DNA from: Streptomyces flavidovirens DSM 40150
Lineage (GTDB): Bacteria; Actinomycetota; Actinomycetes; Streptomycetales; Streptomycetaceae
Direction of reading: 5' to 3'
Length of the DNA: 64,000 nt
NCBI RefSeq assembly: GCF_000429085.1
Contig: NZ_AUBE01000013.1
Location: 1-64,000, forward strand
This document shows positions 49,099-58,131 of this stretch, one piece after another; the stretch's first letter is position 1, and the number at the start of each line of letters is the position of its first letter. The translations under genes were made by a program, and so were the position numbers. The notes under the pieces are model-generated. The model was not told where the DNA came from. It saw only the letters and a program-made list of their open reading frames with translations, and made no database searches.

Positions 49099-50394
49099 GT
49101 GGCACGCATCGGTGATGGCGGCGACCTGCTCAAGTGCTCGTTCTGTGGCAAGAGCCAGAAGCAGGTGAAGAAGCTCATCGCAGGTCCCGGTGTGTACATC
49201 TGCGACGAGTGCATCGACCTCTGCAACGAGATCATCGAGGAGGAGCTCGCCGAGACCTCCGAGGTGCGGTGGGAGGAACTCCCCAAGCCGCGGGAGATCT
49301 ACGAGTTCCTCGAGGGTTACGTAGTCGGCCAGGAGCCCGCGAAGAAGGCGCTCTCAGTGGCGGTCTACAACCACTACAAGCGGGTGCAGGCCGGCGAGAA
49401 CGCGGGCGCCGGATCGGGCCGCGACGACGCGATCGAACTGGCCAAGTCCAACATCCTCCTGCTGGGCCCCACGGGTTCCGGCAAGACGCTGCTGGCCCAG
49501 ACCCTCGCGCGCATGCTGAACGTGCCGTTCGCCATCGCCGACGCGACGGCGCTGACGGAGGCGGGGTATGTCGGCGAGGACGTCGAGAACATCCTGCTCA
49601 AGCTGATCCAGGCGGCCGACTACGACGTCAAGAAGGCCGAAACCGGGATCATCTACATCGACGAGATCGACAAGGTCGCCCGCAAGAGCGAGAACCCGTC
49701 GATCACGCGCGACGTATCGGGTGAGGGCGTCCAGCAGGCCCTCCTCAAGATCCTTGAGGGCACGACGGCCTCGGTCCCGCCGCAGGGCGGCCGCAAGCAC
49801 CCGCACCAGGAGTTCATCCAGATCGACACGACGAACGTGCTGTTCATCGTGGGCGGCGCGTTCGCCGGCCTGGAGAAGATCATCGAGTCGCGGGCGGGCG
49901 CCAAGGGCATCGGCTTCGGTGCGACGATCCGCTCGAAGCGGGAGATCGAGGCGAGCGACCAGTTCCAGGAGGTCATGCCGGAGGACCTGGTGAAGTTCGG
50001 GATGATCCCGGAGTTCATCGGCCGCCTGCCCGTCCTGACCTCCGTCCACAACCTGGACCGTGAGGCGCTCCTCCAGATCCTGGTGGAGCCGCGCAACGCG
50101 CTGGTGAAGCAGTACGAGCGGCTCTTCGAACTCGACGGCGTGGAGCTGGAGTTCGAGCGCGAGGCGCTGGAGGCGATCGCGGACCAGGCGATCCTCCGCC
50201 AGACGGGCGCGCGCGGTCTGCGCGCCATCATGGAGGAGGTCCTGATGTCGGTGATGTACGAGGTCCCGTCCCGCAAGGACGTGGCCCGCGTCGTCATCAC
50301 GGCGGACGTGGTCCACAGCAACGTCAACCCGACCCTGGTGCCGCGCGAGCCCCGCATCGTCAAGAACGACGGCCGCCACGAGAAGTCCGCGTAG
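49099..50394 (+). CDS. clpX: ATP-dependent Clp protease ATP-binding subunit ClpX
   Basis: 431-residue AAA+ unfoldase feeding ClpP. The N-terminal zinc domain has Cys13, Cys16, Cys35 and Cys38. Walker A GPTGSGKT is at 123-130, Walker B YIDEIDK near 188, the pore loop GYVGEDVEN near 156, and the IGF-type ClpP-binding loop corresponds to KGIGFGA near 270. The GTG start at 49099 has AAGGGGA upstream. It has its own upstream hairpin separating it from clpP2, so probably its own promoter, and a bidirectional terminator downstream. Confidence 0.97.
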   Translation: MARIGDGGDLLKCSFCGKSQKQVKKLIAGPGVYICDECIDLCNEIIEEELAETSEVRWEELPKPREIYEFLEGYVVGQEPAKKALSVAVYNHYKRVQAGENAGAGSGRDDAIELAKSNILLLGPTGSGKTLLAQTLARMLNVPFAIADATALTEAGYVGEDVENILLKLIQAADYDVKKAETGIIYIDEIDKVARKSENPSITRDVSGEGVQQALLKILEGTTASVPPQGGRKHPHQEFIQIDTTNVLFIVGGAFAGLEKIIESRAGAKGIGFGATIRSKREIEASDQFQEVMPEDLVKFGMIPEFIGRLPVLTSVHNLDREALLQILVEPRNALVKQYERLFELDGVELEFEREALEAIADQAILRQTGARGLRAIMEEVLMSVMYEVPSRKDVARVVITADVVHSNVNPTLVPREPRIVKNDGRHEKSA

Positions 50395-50409
50395 CGGCAC
50401 AGGCAGCGA

Positions 50410-50445
50410 AAGGGCGCCCGGCGAATCCCGCCGGGCGCCCTTTTC
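50410..50445. terminator. Bidirectional terminator between clpX and the PQG-rich gene
   Basis: Perfect 14-bp arms 50410-50423 and 50431-50444, 7-nt loop, ending in a T run on the plus strand and an A/T pairing base. Confidence 0.9.
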
Positions 50446-50473
50446 ACGTCCCTCTTTTCACGTTCCTGCCGCG

Positions 50474-51457
50474 TCAGTTGATCTCGACGCGGACCTCCGT
50501 GCGCAGCTTGGCGGCCATGTCCGCCACCTCGTCCAGCGGGATGCCGCCGCCCGCGAGGACGGCACCGGTGTCGGTGTACGTGACCGACGCGACGGTGCTG
50601 TGGTCACCCCAGACGCACATCGGCGTCTTGAAGCCCTTGGAGGAACTCGCGTCGGACGAGACCGTCGCGCCCAGCTTGAACTCGGCCTCCTGGCACTTCA
50701 TGACGCCGCCCTCGAAGCCCGCGGGCGTGAACTCCTTGGCCTCGCCGAGGAGCTGAACGCCCTTGCCCGCGCTCTGCTCGGAGTTCCTCTTCAGCTCGGC
50801 GAACATGTCGTCGATGACCTTCGCGGGGTCGTCGATCTCGCCGTACACACCGGAGAAACTCAGGGCCTTCTTGGCCATGTCCTGGCCCGCCTCGTACTGG
50901 CCGCCGGCTTCCGTGGGGTTGTTGATTCCCTGCCCCTCGAGCCTCTTGAGGTCGCTGGAGGTCATGCCGCCTCCGGCGCTGCCGGGCGCGGCGGCCGACT
51001 TCTTGTACTCGCCGCCGAAGACCGACTCCGGTGCCTCCAGCTTGTACCGCTTGCCGTCGTCGGCGATGTCACTGCCGCCGCCGCGAAGAGCGGCGAAGTA
51101 GATCCCGCCGCCGATGACCGCCAGCGCCACCACCATCACGCCCACGATCAGGCCCGTCTTCTTCTTCGGCGCGCCCGGGGGCGGCGGGACCATGCCGCCG
51201 GGGTACTGGGGCTGCTGGCCGTAGGGGCCCGGCTGCTGGGGCTGGCCGTACGGGGGCTGCTGCCCGTACGGGGGCGGCTGCTGGCCCTGCTGGGGGTAGC
51301 CGTAACCCTGGGGCGGCGGGGCCTGCTGGGGGTAGCCGTAGCCGGGCTGGCCCTGCGGGGGCTGCTGTCCGTACGGGTTCGGCTGGCCCTGCGGCGGCTG
51401 CTGGCCGTAAGGACCGGGCTGCTGCCCGCCGTACGGGCCCGGCTGGTTGTAGCTCAT
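50474..51457 (-). CDS. Membrane-anchored protein with Pro/Gln/Gly/Tyr-rich N-terminus
   Basis: 327-residue hypothetical protein. Residues 1-95 are a disordered cytoplasmic region made of degenerate PYGQQPPQGQP-type repeats. A basic stretch (KKK near 99) and a single membrane helix (about 102-124, GLIVGVMVVALAVIGGGIYFAAL) follow, then a roughly 200-residue extracytoplasmic domain with two cysteines (MKCQEAEF, TPMCVWGD) that could form a disulfide. This layout is common in Streptomyces proteins of unknown function, some of them kinase- or signal-linked. No family assigned. Convergent to clpX and divergent from valS. Confidence 0.8.
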   Translation of the reverse strand: MSYNQPGPYGGQQPGPYGQQPPQGQPNPYGQQPPQGQPGYGYPQQAPPPQGYGYPQQGQQPPPYGQQPPYGQPQQPGPYGQQPQYPGGMVPPPPGAPKKKTGLIVGVMVVALAVIGGGIYFAALRGGGSDIADDGKRYKLEAPESVFGGEYKKSAAAPGSAGGGMTSSDLKRLEGQGINNPTEAGGQYEAGQDMAKKALSFSGVYGEIDDPAKVIDDMFAELKRNSEQSAGKGVQLLGEAKEFTPAGFEGGVMKCQEAEFKLGATVSSDASSSKGFKTPMCVWGDHSTVASVTYTDTGAVLAGGGIPLDEVADMAAKLRTEVRVEIN

Positions 51458-51581
51458 GGACTGGGTTCCCCTCCAGATACTTATGCGTTACGAACATCCT
51501 GACGGAACCACCGGCATACCGGGGCGGCGGGGCCCTCACCGTTACCAAGAATCCGGTTTCGGTACGGGGCTGTGACGCCCG

Positions 51582-51593
51582 TAAACTGAGCCC
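51582..51593 (+). promoter_or_regulatory. -10 box for leaderless valS transcript
   Basis: TAAACT (51582-51587) ends 6 nt before GTG 51594, with no ribosome site. The -35 region is poor (TTCGGT at 51558). Confidence 0.4.
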
Positions 51594-54218
51594 GTGACCG
51601 AGAACTCATCGCAGCAGCCAGCAGCCCCTGCCCCCGAACTGCCGACCCAGTACGCGCCGGCCGAGGTAGAGGGGAAGCTGTACGAGCGCTGGGTGGAACG
51701 CGGTTACTTCGAGGCGGACGAGAAAAGCGACAAAGAGCCGTACACCATCGTCATCCCGCCGCCGAACGTCACGGGTTCGCTCCACCTCGGGCACGCCTTC
51801 GAGCACACGCTGATCGACGCCCTCACCCGCCGCAAGCGCATGCAGGGCTACGAGACGCTGTGGCAGCCCGGCATGGACCACGCCGGCATCGCCACCCAGA
51901 ACGTCGTCGAGCGCGAGCTCGCCAAGGAGGGCAAGTCCCGCCACGACCTGGGGCGCGAGGCGTTCGTCGAGCGCGTCTGGCAGTGGAAGGCCGAGTCCGG
52001 CGGCCAGATCTCGGGGCAGATGAAGCGCCTCGGTGACGGTGTCGCGTGGTCGCGTGAGCGCTTCACCATGGACGAGGGGCTGTCCAGGGCCGTCCAGACC
52101 ATCTTCAAGAAGCTGTACGACGACGAGCTGATCTACCGCGCCGAGCGCATCATCAACTGGTGCCCGCGCTGTCTGACCGCCATCTCCGACATCGAGGTCG
52201 AGTACCAGGAGGACGACGGCGAGCTCGTCTCCATCCGGTACGGCTCCGGGGACAGTGAGATCGTCGTCGCGACGACCCGCGCCGAGACGATGCTCGGTGA
52301 CACCGCCGTCGCCGTCCACCCCGACGACCAGCGGTACGCGCACCTCGTCGGCACCGAGATCGAGCTGCCGCTCACCGGCCGCCGTATCCCGGTCGTCGCC
52401 GACGAGCACGTCGACCCCGAGTTCGGCACGGGCGCCGTGAAGGTCACGCCCGCCCACGACCCGAACGACTTCGAGATCGGGCAGCGGCACGGGCTGCCCA
52501 ATCTGGCCGTGATGGACGAGCGCGCGGTCATCACCGTGCACGGCCCGTTCCAGGGACTCGACCGTCTTGAGGCCCGCAGCGCCATCGTCGCCGCCCTGCG
52601 CGCCGAGGGCCGGATCGTCGCCGAGAAGCGTCCGTACGTCCACTCCGTCGGGCACTGCTCGCGCTGCAAGACGACCATCGAGCCGCGGCTGTCCCTCCAG
52701 TGGTGGGTCAAGGTCGGCCCGCTGGCGAAGGAGGCCGGCGACGCGGTCCGCGAGGGGCGGGTCAAGATCCACCCCAAGGAGATGGAGCCCCGCTACTTCG
52801 GCTGGGTCGACAACCTCCACGACTGGTGCATCTCGCGTCAGTTGTGGTGGGGTCACCGGATTCCGGTCTGGTACGGGCCGAATGGTGAAGTCGTCTGCGT
52901 CGGACCCGACGACGAGGCGCCGACCGGCGAGGGCTGGCACCAGGACACGGATGTCCTGGACACCTGGTTCTCCTCCGGCCTGTGGCCGTTCTCCACGCTC
53001 GGCTGGCCCGAACAGACTCCGAGCGTCGAGAAGTTCTACCCGAACTCGGTCCTCGTCACCGGTTACGACATCCTCTTCTTCTGGGTCGCCCGGATGATGA
53101 TGTTCGGCCTGTACGCGATGGACGGTGTTCCGCCGTTCCACACCATCGCCCTGCACGGCATGGTCCGCGACCAGTTCGGCAAGAAGATGTCGAAGTCCTT
53201 CGGCAACGCGGTCAACCCGCTGGACTGGATGGACGAGTACGGCTCCGACGCGGTCCGTTTCACGCTCGCGCGCGGCGCCAATCCGGGTGTCGACGTCCCG
53301 ATCGGTGAGGACTGGGTCCAGGGTTCCCGCAACTTCGCCAACAAGATCTGGAACGCCACCCGCTTCGCGCTGATGAACGGCGCGACGGTCGAAGGTGAAC
53401 TGCCGCCGGTCGAGCAGATGTCGGCGACCGACCGGTGGATCCTGTCCCGGCTGAACGCGACGGTGGCCGAGGTCGACGCGTACTACGAGGACTACCAGTT
53501 CGCGAAGCTCTCGGACTCGCTCTTCCACTTCGCGTGGGACGAGGTCTTCGACTGGTACGTCGAGCTGTCCAAGACCACCTTCTTCGCGGGCGGCGAGCCG
53601 GCCAAGGTCTCCGCGCGCGTCCTGGGCGAGGTCCTCGACGTCATGCTGCGCCTCCTCCACCCGGTCGTCCCCTTCGTCACCGAGACGCTGTGGACCACGC
53701 TCACCGGCAAGGAGTCGCTCGTCATCGCGGACTGGCCCAAGGACTCTGGCTTCCGCGACGCCGACGCCGAGAAGGAGATCGGGTTCGTCCAGCAGGTCGT
53801 CACCGAGGTCCGCCGCTTCCGCTCCGACCAGGGCCTCCAGTCGGGCCAGAAGGTCCCCGCTGAGCTGACCCTGGACGGCACGGCGCTGGCGCCGCACGAA
53901 GCGGCCATCCGCCAGGTGCTGCGTCTGACGCCGGCCGGCGAGGACTTCCACGCCACCGCCTCCCTGCCGGTCGCGGGCGCGCGGGTCGCCCTCGACCTGT
54001 CGGGCACGATCGACGTCGAAGCGGAGCGCAAGCGCCTCGCGAAGGACCTCGCGGCGGCCGAGAAGGAGAAGGCCCAGGCGCTCGGCAAGCTCGGGAACGA
54101 GGCGTTCCTGGCCAAGGCCCCGGACAACGTGGTCGACAAGATCCGCGGGCGGCTCTCGAAGGCCGAGGCGGACATCGAGCGCATCACCGCGCAGCTCGCC
54201 ACGCTGCCGGAGAAGTAG
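51594..54218 (+). CDS. valS: Valyl-tRNA synthetase
   Basis: 874-residue class I synthetase charging tRNA-Val. The HIGH motif is HLGH (64-67) in PPPNVTGSLHLGHAF; KMSKS is at 531-535. The CP1 editing domain lies between, with TTRAETMLGDTAVAV and GTGAVKVTPAHDPNDFE. Zinc-site cysteines (WCPRC, CSRC) are present. A C-terminal coiled coil (about 805-874, DVEAERKRLAKDLAAAEKEK) completes it. GTG start, probably leaderless. It stands alone between divergent and convergent neighbours and ends in the longest perfect hairpin of the window. Confidence 0.98.
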   Translation: MTENSSQQPAAPAPELPTQYAPAEVEGKLYERWVERGYFEADEKSDKEPYTIVIPPPNVTGSLHLGHAFEHTLIDALTRRKRMQGYETLWQPGMDHAGIATQNVVERELAKEGKSRHDLGREAFVERVWQWKAESGGQISGQMKRLGDGVAWSRERFTMDEGLSRAVQTIFKKLYDDELIYRAERIINWCPRCLTAISDIEVEYQEDDGELVSIRYGSGDSEIVVATTRAETMLGDTAVAVHPDDQRYAHLVGTEIELPLTGRRIPVVADEHVDPEFGTGAVKVTPAHDPNDFEIGQRHGLPNLAVMDERAVITVHGPFQGLDRLEARSAIVAALRAEGRIVAEKRPYVHSVGHCSRCKTTIEPRLSLQWWVKVGPLAKEAGDAVREGRVKIHPKEMEPRYFGWVDNLHDWCISRQLWWGHRIPVWYGPNGEVVCVGPDDEAPTGEGWHQDTDVLDTWFSSGLWPFSTLGWPEQTPSVEKFYPNSVLVTGYDILFFWVARMMMFGLYAMDGVPPFHTIALHGMVRDQFGKKMSKSFGNAVNPLDWMDEYGSDAVRFTLARGANPGVDVPIGEDWVQGSRNFANKIWNATRFALMNGATVEGELPPVEQMSATDRWILSRLNATVAEVDAYYEDYQFAKLSDSLFHFAWDEVFDWYVELSKTTFFAGGEPAKVSARVLGEVLDVMLRLLHPVVPFVTETLWTTLTGKESLVIADWPKDSGFRDADAEKEIGFVQQVVTEVRRFRSDQGLQSGQKVPAELTLDGTALAPHEAAIRQVLRLTPAGEDFHATASLPVAGARVALDLSGTIDVEAERKRLAKDLAAAEKEKAQALGKLGNEAFLAKAPDNVVDKIRGRLSKAEADIERITAQLATLPEK

Positions 54219-54233
54219 GGCGAGTACGACGAC

Positions 54234-54280
54234 GTACGCCGAGGGCCCCCGCGCGAGCCGCGCGGGGGCCCTCGGCGTAC
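54234..54280. terminator. Bidirectional terminator between valS and the MreB-like gene
   Basis: Perfect 21-bp arms 54234-54254 and 54260-54280 with loop gagcc (one further C-G pair outside). Confidence 0.92.
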
Positions 54281-54301
54281 GACACCTGGTCCGCCGGGAC
54301 A

Positions 54302-55324
54302 TCAGTCCGCCAGGAAATCCTCCAGGACGTCGAAGTTCTCGACGCACTTGCCCGCTCCGAGCGCCACACATTCCAGCGGGTCGTCCGCCACGAACACCGG
54401 GATGCCCGCCCCCGCCGCTATCCGCAGGTCCAGCCCCGGCAGCAGCGCCCCGCCGCCCGTCAGCACGATGCCGTGTTCCATCACATCGTCCGCGAGCTCC
54501 GGCGGGCACTCCTCCAGCGTCGACTTCACCGCCGAGACGACCGCTTCGCACGCCTCGTCGAGCGCCGCCCGTACCTCGACCGCGGACAGCTCCAGGGTGT
54601 GCGGCAGCCCGCCGGGTATCTTCTCCCGCCCGCCGACGTCGAACGTGCGGTTCTCCAGCTCAGGGTCCTCCGGCACCGGCCAGGCCGAACCGATCGCCAG
54701 CTTCACTGCCTCGGCTGTCCGCTCCCCTATGAGCAGCCCGTGCTCCTTGCGCACATGGTCGGCGATGGCCGCGTCCAGCCCGTCACCGCCCACCCGCAGC
54801 GACCAGGCGGCGACGATCCCGCCCAGCGAGATCACGGCGACCTCGGTGGTGCCGCCCCCGATGTCGACCACCATCGAACCGTGCGCCTTCGACACCGGCA
54901 GCCCGGCCCCCATCGCCGCCGCCATCGGCTCGTCGACGAGATGCAGCGTGCGGGCACCCACCCGTTCGGCCGCCTGGACGATCGCGCGCTGCTCGACCGG
55001 CGTAATGCCGCTCGGTACGCACAGGACCATTCGGGGGCGCGCCTTGCGGCCGGGCACGGCCTTGCGCACGAAGTGCCGGATCATCGCCTCGGCGGCCGCG
55101 TAGTCGCTGATCGCGCCGCCCTTGAGCGGGCGGATCGCCGTGATCGAACCCGGCGTCCGGCCGATGGTGTCCCTGGCCTCACGGCCGACCGCGAGAGCGG
55201 TGCCGGATCTGGCCTGCACCGCCACCACGGAAGGCTCATTGAGGACGATGCCCTTGCCCCGGGCGTAGACGATGGTGTTCGCCGTTCCCAGGTCTATACC
55301 GATGTCCTTGGCCGTGTCACCCAT
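54302..55324 (-). CDS. MreB/Mbl-family actin-like protein, second copy
   Basis: 340-residue bacterial actin homologue. The phosphate-binding DLGTANTIVYARGKGIVLNEPSVV and DIGGGTTEVAVISLGGIV are conserved with the MreB at 58132-59151, but it diverges in subdomains IA and IIA (AVPGRKARPRMVL; PVPEDPELENRTFDVGGREK, where MreB has DLEKDEHTEIRGRD). GGAGG precedes the ATG. It stands alone, antiparallel to the mre operon, and lacks a clear amphipathic N-terminal helix. Streptomyces uses MreB and Mbl in spore-wall assembly (family knowledge); whether this copy is Mbl-like or a third form is not decided by what I can see. Confidence 0.88.
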   Translation of the reverse strand: MGDTAKDIGIDLGTANTIVYARGKGIVLNEPSVVAVQARSGTALAVGREARDTIGRTPGSITAIRPLKGGAISDYAAAEAMIRHFVRKAVPGRKARPRMVLCVPSGITPVEQRAIVQAAERVGARTLHLVDEPMAAAMGAGLPVSKAHGSMVVDIGGGTTEVAVISLGGIVAAWSLRVGGDGLDAAIADHVRKEHGLLIGERTAEAVKLAIGSAWPVPEDPELENRTFDVGGREKIPGGLPHTLELSAVEVRAALDEACEAVVSAVKSTLEECPPELADDVMEHGIVLTGGGALLPGLDLRIAAGAGIPVFVADDPLECVALGAGKCVENFDVLEDFLAD

Positions 55325-55441
55325 CTGGAGAAACCTCCGATCGTGGTTTCCTCAGGCTGGCACGACATCGCCGGATCCGCCGCCGCAGAGCGGCCGAAGG
55401 CGGCACGCAGGTCCTGGCGGGGCACTGTCGGTGGTGCTCCG

Positions 55442-55453
55442 TAGACTGGTCTC
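55442..55453 (+). promoter_or_regulatory. -10 box for leaderless folC transcript
   Basis: TAGACT (55442-55447) ends 6 nt before GTG 55454; no ribosome site. No good -35. Confidence 0.35.
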
Positions 55454-56968
55454 GTGAGCCAGCTCCCCCCGCACGATGACAGCGACACCCCCGACGCCTT
55501 CGAAGAGATCGTCTCGGCCGAGACAGGCCGCGACCCCGACCTGGCGGTGATCGAGGCAGGCAGCCGTACGCTGCGCACCCAAGGTGCCCCGCAGCAGGGT
55601 GACGGCGCCGCCGGGCGCCCGCAGGACCCGGAGGTGGACAAGGCGCTGCGCGCGGTCGAGCAGGAGCTCCTGGCCCGCTGGCCGGAGACCAGGCTGGACC
55701 CGTCGCTGGTCCGGATGGCGGCGCTGATGGACGTCCTGGGCGAGCCCCAGCGCGCGTACCCCTCGGTCCACATCACCGGCACCAACGGCAAGACCAGCAC
55801 GGCCCGCATGATCGAGGCGCTGTTCGGTGCCTTCGAGCTGCGTACCGGGCGGTACACCAGCCCGCACGTGCAGTCGATCACCGAGCGCATCAGCCTGGAC
55901 GGCGCCCCGATCGACCCCGAGCGCTTCATCGAGACGTACAAGGACATCCAGCCGTACGTCGAGATGACCGACTCCGCGCAGGAGCACCGCCTGTCGTTCT
56001 TCGAGACGCTGACGGGCATGGCGTACGCCGCGTTCGCCGACGCGCCCGTCGACGTGGCGGTCGTCGAGGTCGGCATGGGCGGCAGCTGGGACGCGACGAA
56101 CGTGATCGACGCGTCCGTAGCCGTCGTCACGCCGATCGATCTGGACCATACCGACCGGCTCGGCTCCACGCCCGGCGAGATCGCGGTCGAGAAGGCCGGG
56201 ATCATCAAGCAGGGCGCCACGGTCATCCTGGCGCAGCAGCCGGTCGACGCCGCCCAGGTGATGCTGAAGAAGGCCGTCGAGGTCGATGCCACGGTCGCCC
56301 GTGAGGGCATGGAGTTCGGCGTCGGCTCCCGCGAGATCGCGGTCGGCGGCCAGTTGATCGCGCTGCGCGGACTCGGCGGCGAGTACGAGGAGATCTTCCT
56401 GCCGCTGCACGGCGCGCACCAGGCGCACAACGCGGCGGTGGCCCTGGCGGCCGTCGAGGCGTTCTTCGGCATCGGCGCGGAGCACGCGCGCACGCTCGAC
56501 CTCGACACGGTCCGCAAGGCTTTCGCCTCGGTCACGTCGCCGGGCCGGCTGGAGGTCGTACGCCGCAGCCCGACCGTCGTGCTGGACGCGGCGCACAACC
56601 CGGCGGGCGCGCGGGCGGCGGCGGAGGCCGTCACCGAGGCGTTCAGCTTCAGCCGCCTGATCGGCGTCGTCGGCACGAGCGGCGACAAGGACGTGCGGGG
56701 TGTCCTCGAAGCCTTCGAGCCGGTCTTCGCCGAGGTCGTCGTCACCCGTAACTCCACGCCCCGCGCGATGGACGTCGACGAGCTGGCGGCGATCGCCGTC
56801 GAGGTCTTCGGTGACGACCGCGTGCAGGTCGAGCCGCGCCTCGACGACGCGCTGGAGGCCGCCATCACGCTCGCCGAGGAAGAGGGCGAGTTCGCCGGCG
56901 GTGGCGTCCTGGTAACCGGTTCCGTGATCACGGTCGGCGAGGCCCGGCTGCTCCTGGGGAGGGGCTGA
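55454..56968 (+). CDS. folC: Folylpolyglutamate synthase / dihydrofolate synthase
   Basis: 504-residue Mur-ligase-family enzyme adding glutamate to dihydropteroate and folates. The ATP-binding loop is HITGTNGKTSTARMIEALF (near residue 108), with VGMGGSWDATN, EKAGIIKQGATVI and LDAAHNPAGARAA following in family order. The first 60 residues are an acidic, probably disordered extension typical of Streptomyces FolC. GTG start, likely leaderless. The stop is 5 bp before the small membrane protein gene, and ndk follows, so these three may be cotranscribed. Confidence 0.95.
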   Translation: MSQLPPHDDSDTPDAFEEIVSAETGRDPDLAVIEAGSRTLRTQGAPQQGDGAAGRPQDPEVDKALRAVEQELLARWPETRLDPSLVRMAALMDVLGEPQRAYPSVHITGTNGKTSTARMIEALFGAFELRTGRYTSPHVQSITERISLDGAPIDPERFIETYKDIQPYVEMTDSAQEHRLSFFETLTGMAYAAFADAPVDVAVVEVGMGGSWDATNVIDASVAVVTPIDLDHTDRLGSTPGEIAVEKAGIIKQGATVILAQQPVDAAQVMLKKAVEVDATVAREGMEFGVGSREIAVGGQLIALRGLGGEYEEIFLPLHGAHQAHNAAVALAAVEAFFGIGAEHARTLDLDTVRKAFASVTSPGRLEVVRRSPTVVLDAAHNPAGARAAAEAVTEAFSFSRLIGVVGTSGDKDVRGVLEAFEPVFAEVVVTRNSTPRAMDVDELAAIAVEVFGDDRVQVEPRLDDALEAAITLAEEEGEFAGGGVLVTGSVITVGEARLLLGRG

Positions 56969-56973
56969 TTCCT

Positions 56974-57336
56974 GTGCGTATGCTCTGCGCGTCCACTCTG
57001 ATCAGCGAGTTCTTCGTGGTGGCCTTCGCGGGCCTCGTCGCGATGAAGTCGGACGACCTGTCGATGACCGCGGTCTGGACGGTGTGCGGCGTCGCGATGC
57101 TGCTGTCCGTGCTGCTCTGCGGGATGCTCGGCCGGCCGGGCGGGGTGCAGCTCGGCTGGGCGCTCCAGATCGGCCTGATCGCGAGCGGCTTCGTGGTCCC
57201 GGTGATGTTCTTCCTCGGCGCGGTCTTCGCGGGCCTGTGGTGGGCGTCGATCCACTACGGCCGCAAGATCGACGAGGCGAAGGCACGGTGGGCGGCGCAG
57301 GCGGAGGCGGCGCAGGCGCAGGCCCCGGCGCAGTAG
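56974..57336 (+). CDS. DUF4233-type small membrane protein
   Basis: 120-residue integral membrane protein with four hydrophobic segments (about 5-22, 33-50, 60-78 and 78-92) and an Ala/Gln-rich cytoplasmic tail. Actinobacteria commonly carry a DUF4233 protein between folC and ndk, and this fits in size and place; the family function is unknown. The GTG start at 56974 has GGGGAGGGG overlapping the end of folC, so translation may be coupled. Confidence 0.85.
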   Translation: MRMLCASTLISEFFVVAFAGLVAMKSDDLSMTAVWTVCGVAMLLSVLLCGMLGRPGGVQLGWALQIGLIASGFVVPVMFFLGAVFAGLWWASIHYGRKIDEAKARWAAQAEAAQAQAPAQ

Positions 57337-57428
57337 GGGCCGCTGTCCGCCAGTGCCGGGTGCTGCCCCGCCGGCGTGCCCTTGTAGCCTCTGGACATCG
57401 CATCCGCTATGCCCGCAAGGAGCCGTAC

Positions 57429-57842
57429 ATGACTCAGCGCACTCTCGTCCTTCTCAAGCCGGACGCGGTCCGACGCGCACTCGTGGGTGAGATCATCAGC
57501 CGCATCGAGCGCAAGGCCGGCTGGAAGATCACAGCGCTGGAGATGCGCGGGCTCGACCACGAGACGCTGGAGCAGCATTACGGCGAGCACAAGGGCCGCC
57601 CCTTCTACGAGCCGCTGGTCGAGTTCATGGCGTCCGGTCCGGTCGTGGCCCTCGTGGTCGAGGGCGAGCGCGTCATCGAGGGTGTACGCCAGTTGGCGGG
57701 TCCGACTGACCCGATCGCGGCGGCTCCCGGCTCCATCCGTGGGGACTTCGGCACCATCGTCCGGGAGAACCTCATCCACGCCTCGGACTCCGAGGAGTCC
57801 GCAGAGCGGGAGCTGAAGCTTTTCTTCCCCGGCATTTCCTGA
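57429..57842 (+). CDS. ndk: Nucleoside diphosphate kinase
   Basis: 137-residue enzyme that transfers the terminal phosphate between nucleoside triphosphates and diphosphates. Phosphorylated His117 lies in the signature NLIHASDS, with RTLVLLKPDAVRR at the N-terminus. AAGGAG precedes the ATG at 57429; the open frame upstream overlaps the DUF4233 gene and is a shadow. It may be read from the folC promoter or its own. Confidence 0.97.
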   Translation: MTQRTLVLLKPDAVRRALVGEIISRIERKAGWKITALEMRGLDHETLEQHYGEHKGRPFYEPLVEFMASGPVVALVVEGERVIEGVRQLAGPTDPIAAAPGSIRGDFGTIVRENLIHASDSEESAERELKLFFPGIS

Positions 57843-58131
57843 CATAACGTCAGCCAAATAGGGGTCATGGCCTGGGGCGACCGAAGTAATTCGGCCGCCC
57901 CCCGGCATATGCGGGAAGATGCGGGGAACGCATCCCCCCGACACGACGTCACCATTACTGGGACGGGTACGTGTTCCGCTCACAATGGCGAAGGACCCTC
58001 GCGCCGCATCCGTGCAGGCGGCACTACGATGGAAACCTCCACGCCGCACCACCCACTTCGCCGTCCTAAAAAAGCCAACCGCTCCACTTGGGAAGGCCCG
58101 ACGCATCCTCATGGGGAACAAGGGGAACTCA

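Noticed and set aside
51458..51593. T-box leader before valS
   Set aside because: The gap is only 136 bp, shows no specifier hairpin or T-box core, and the -10 box sits 6 nt before the start.
57917..57934. Terminator after ndk (GATGCG/CGCATC hairpin)
   Set aside because: Only 6 bp of stem and no supporting context; too weak to list.
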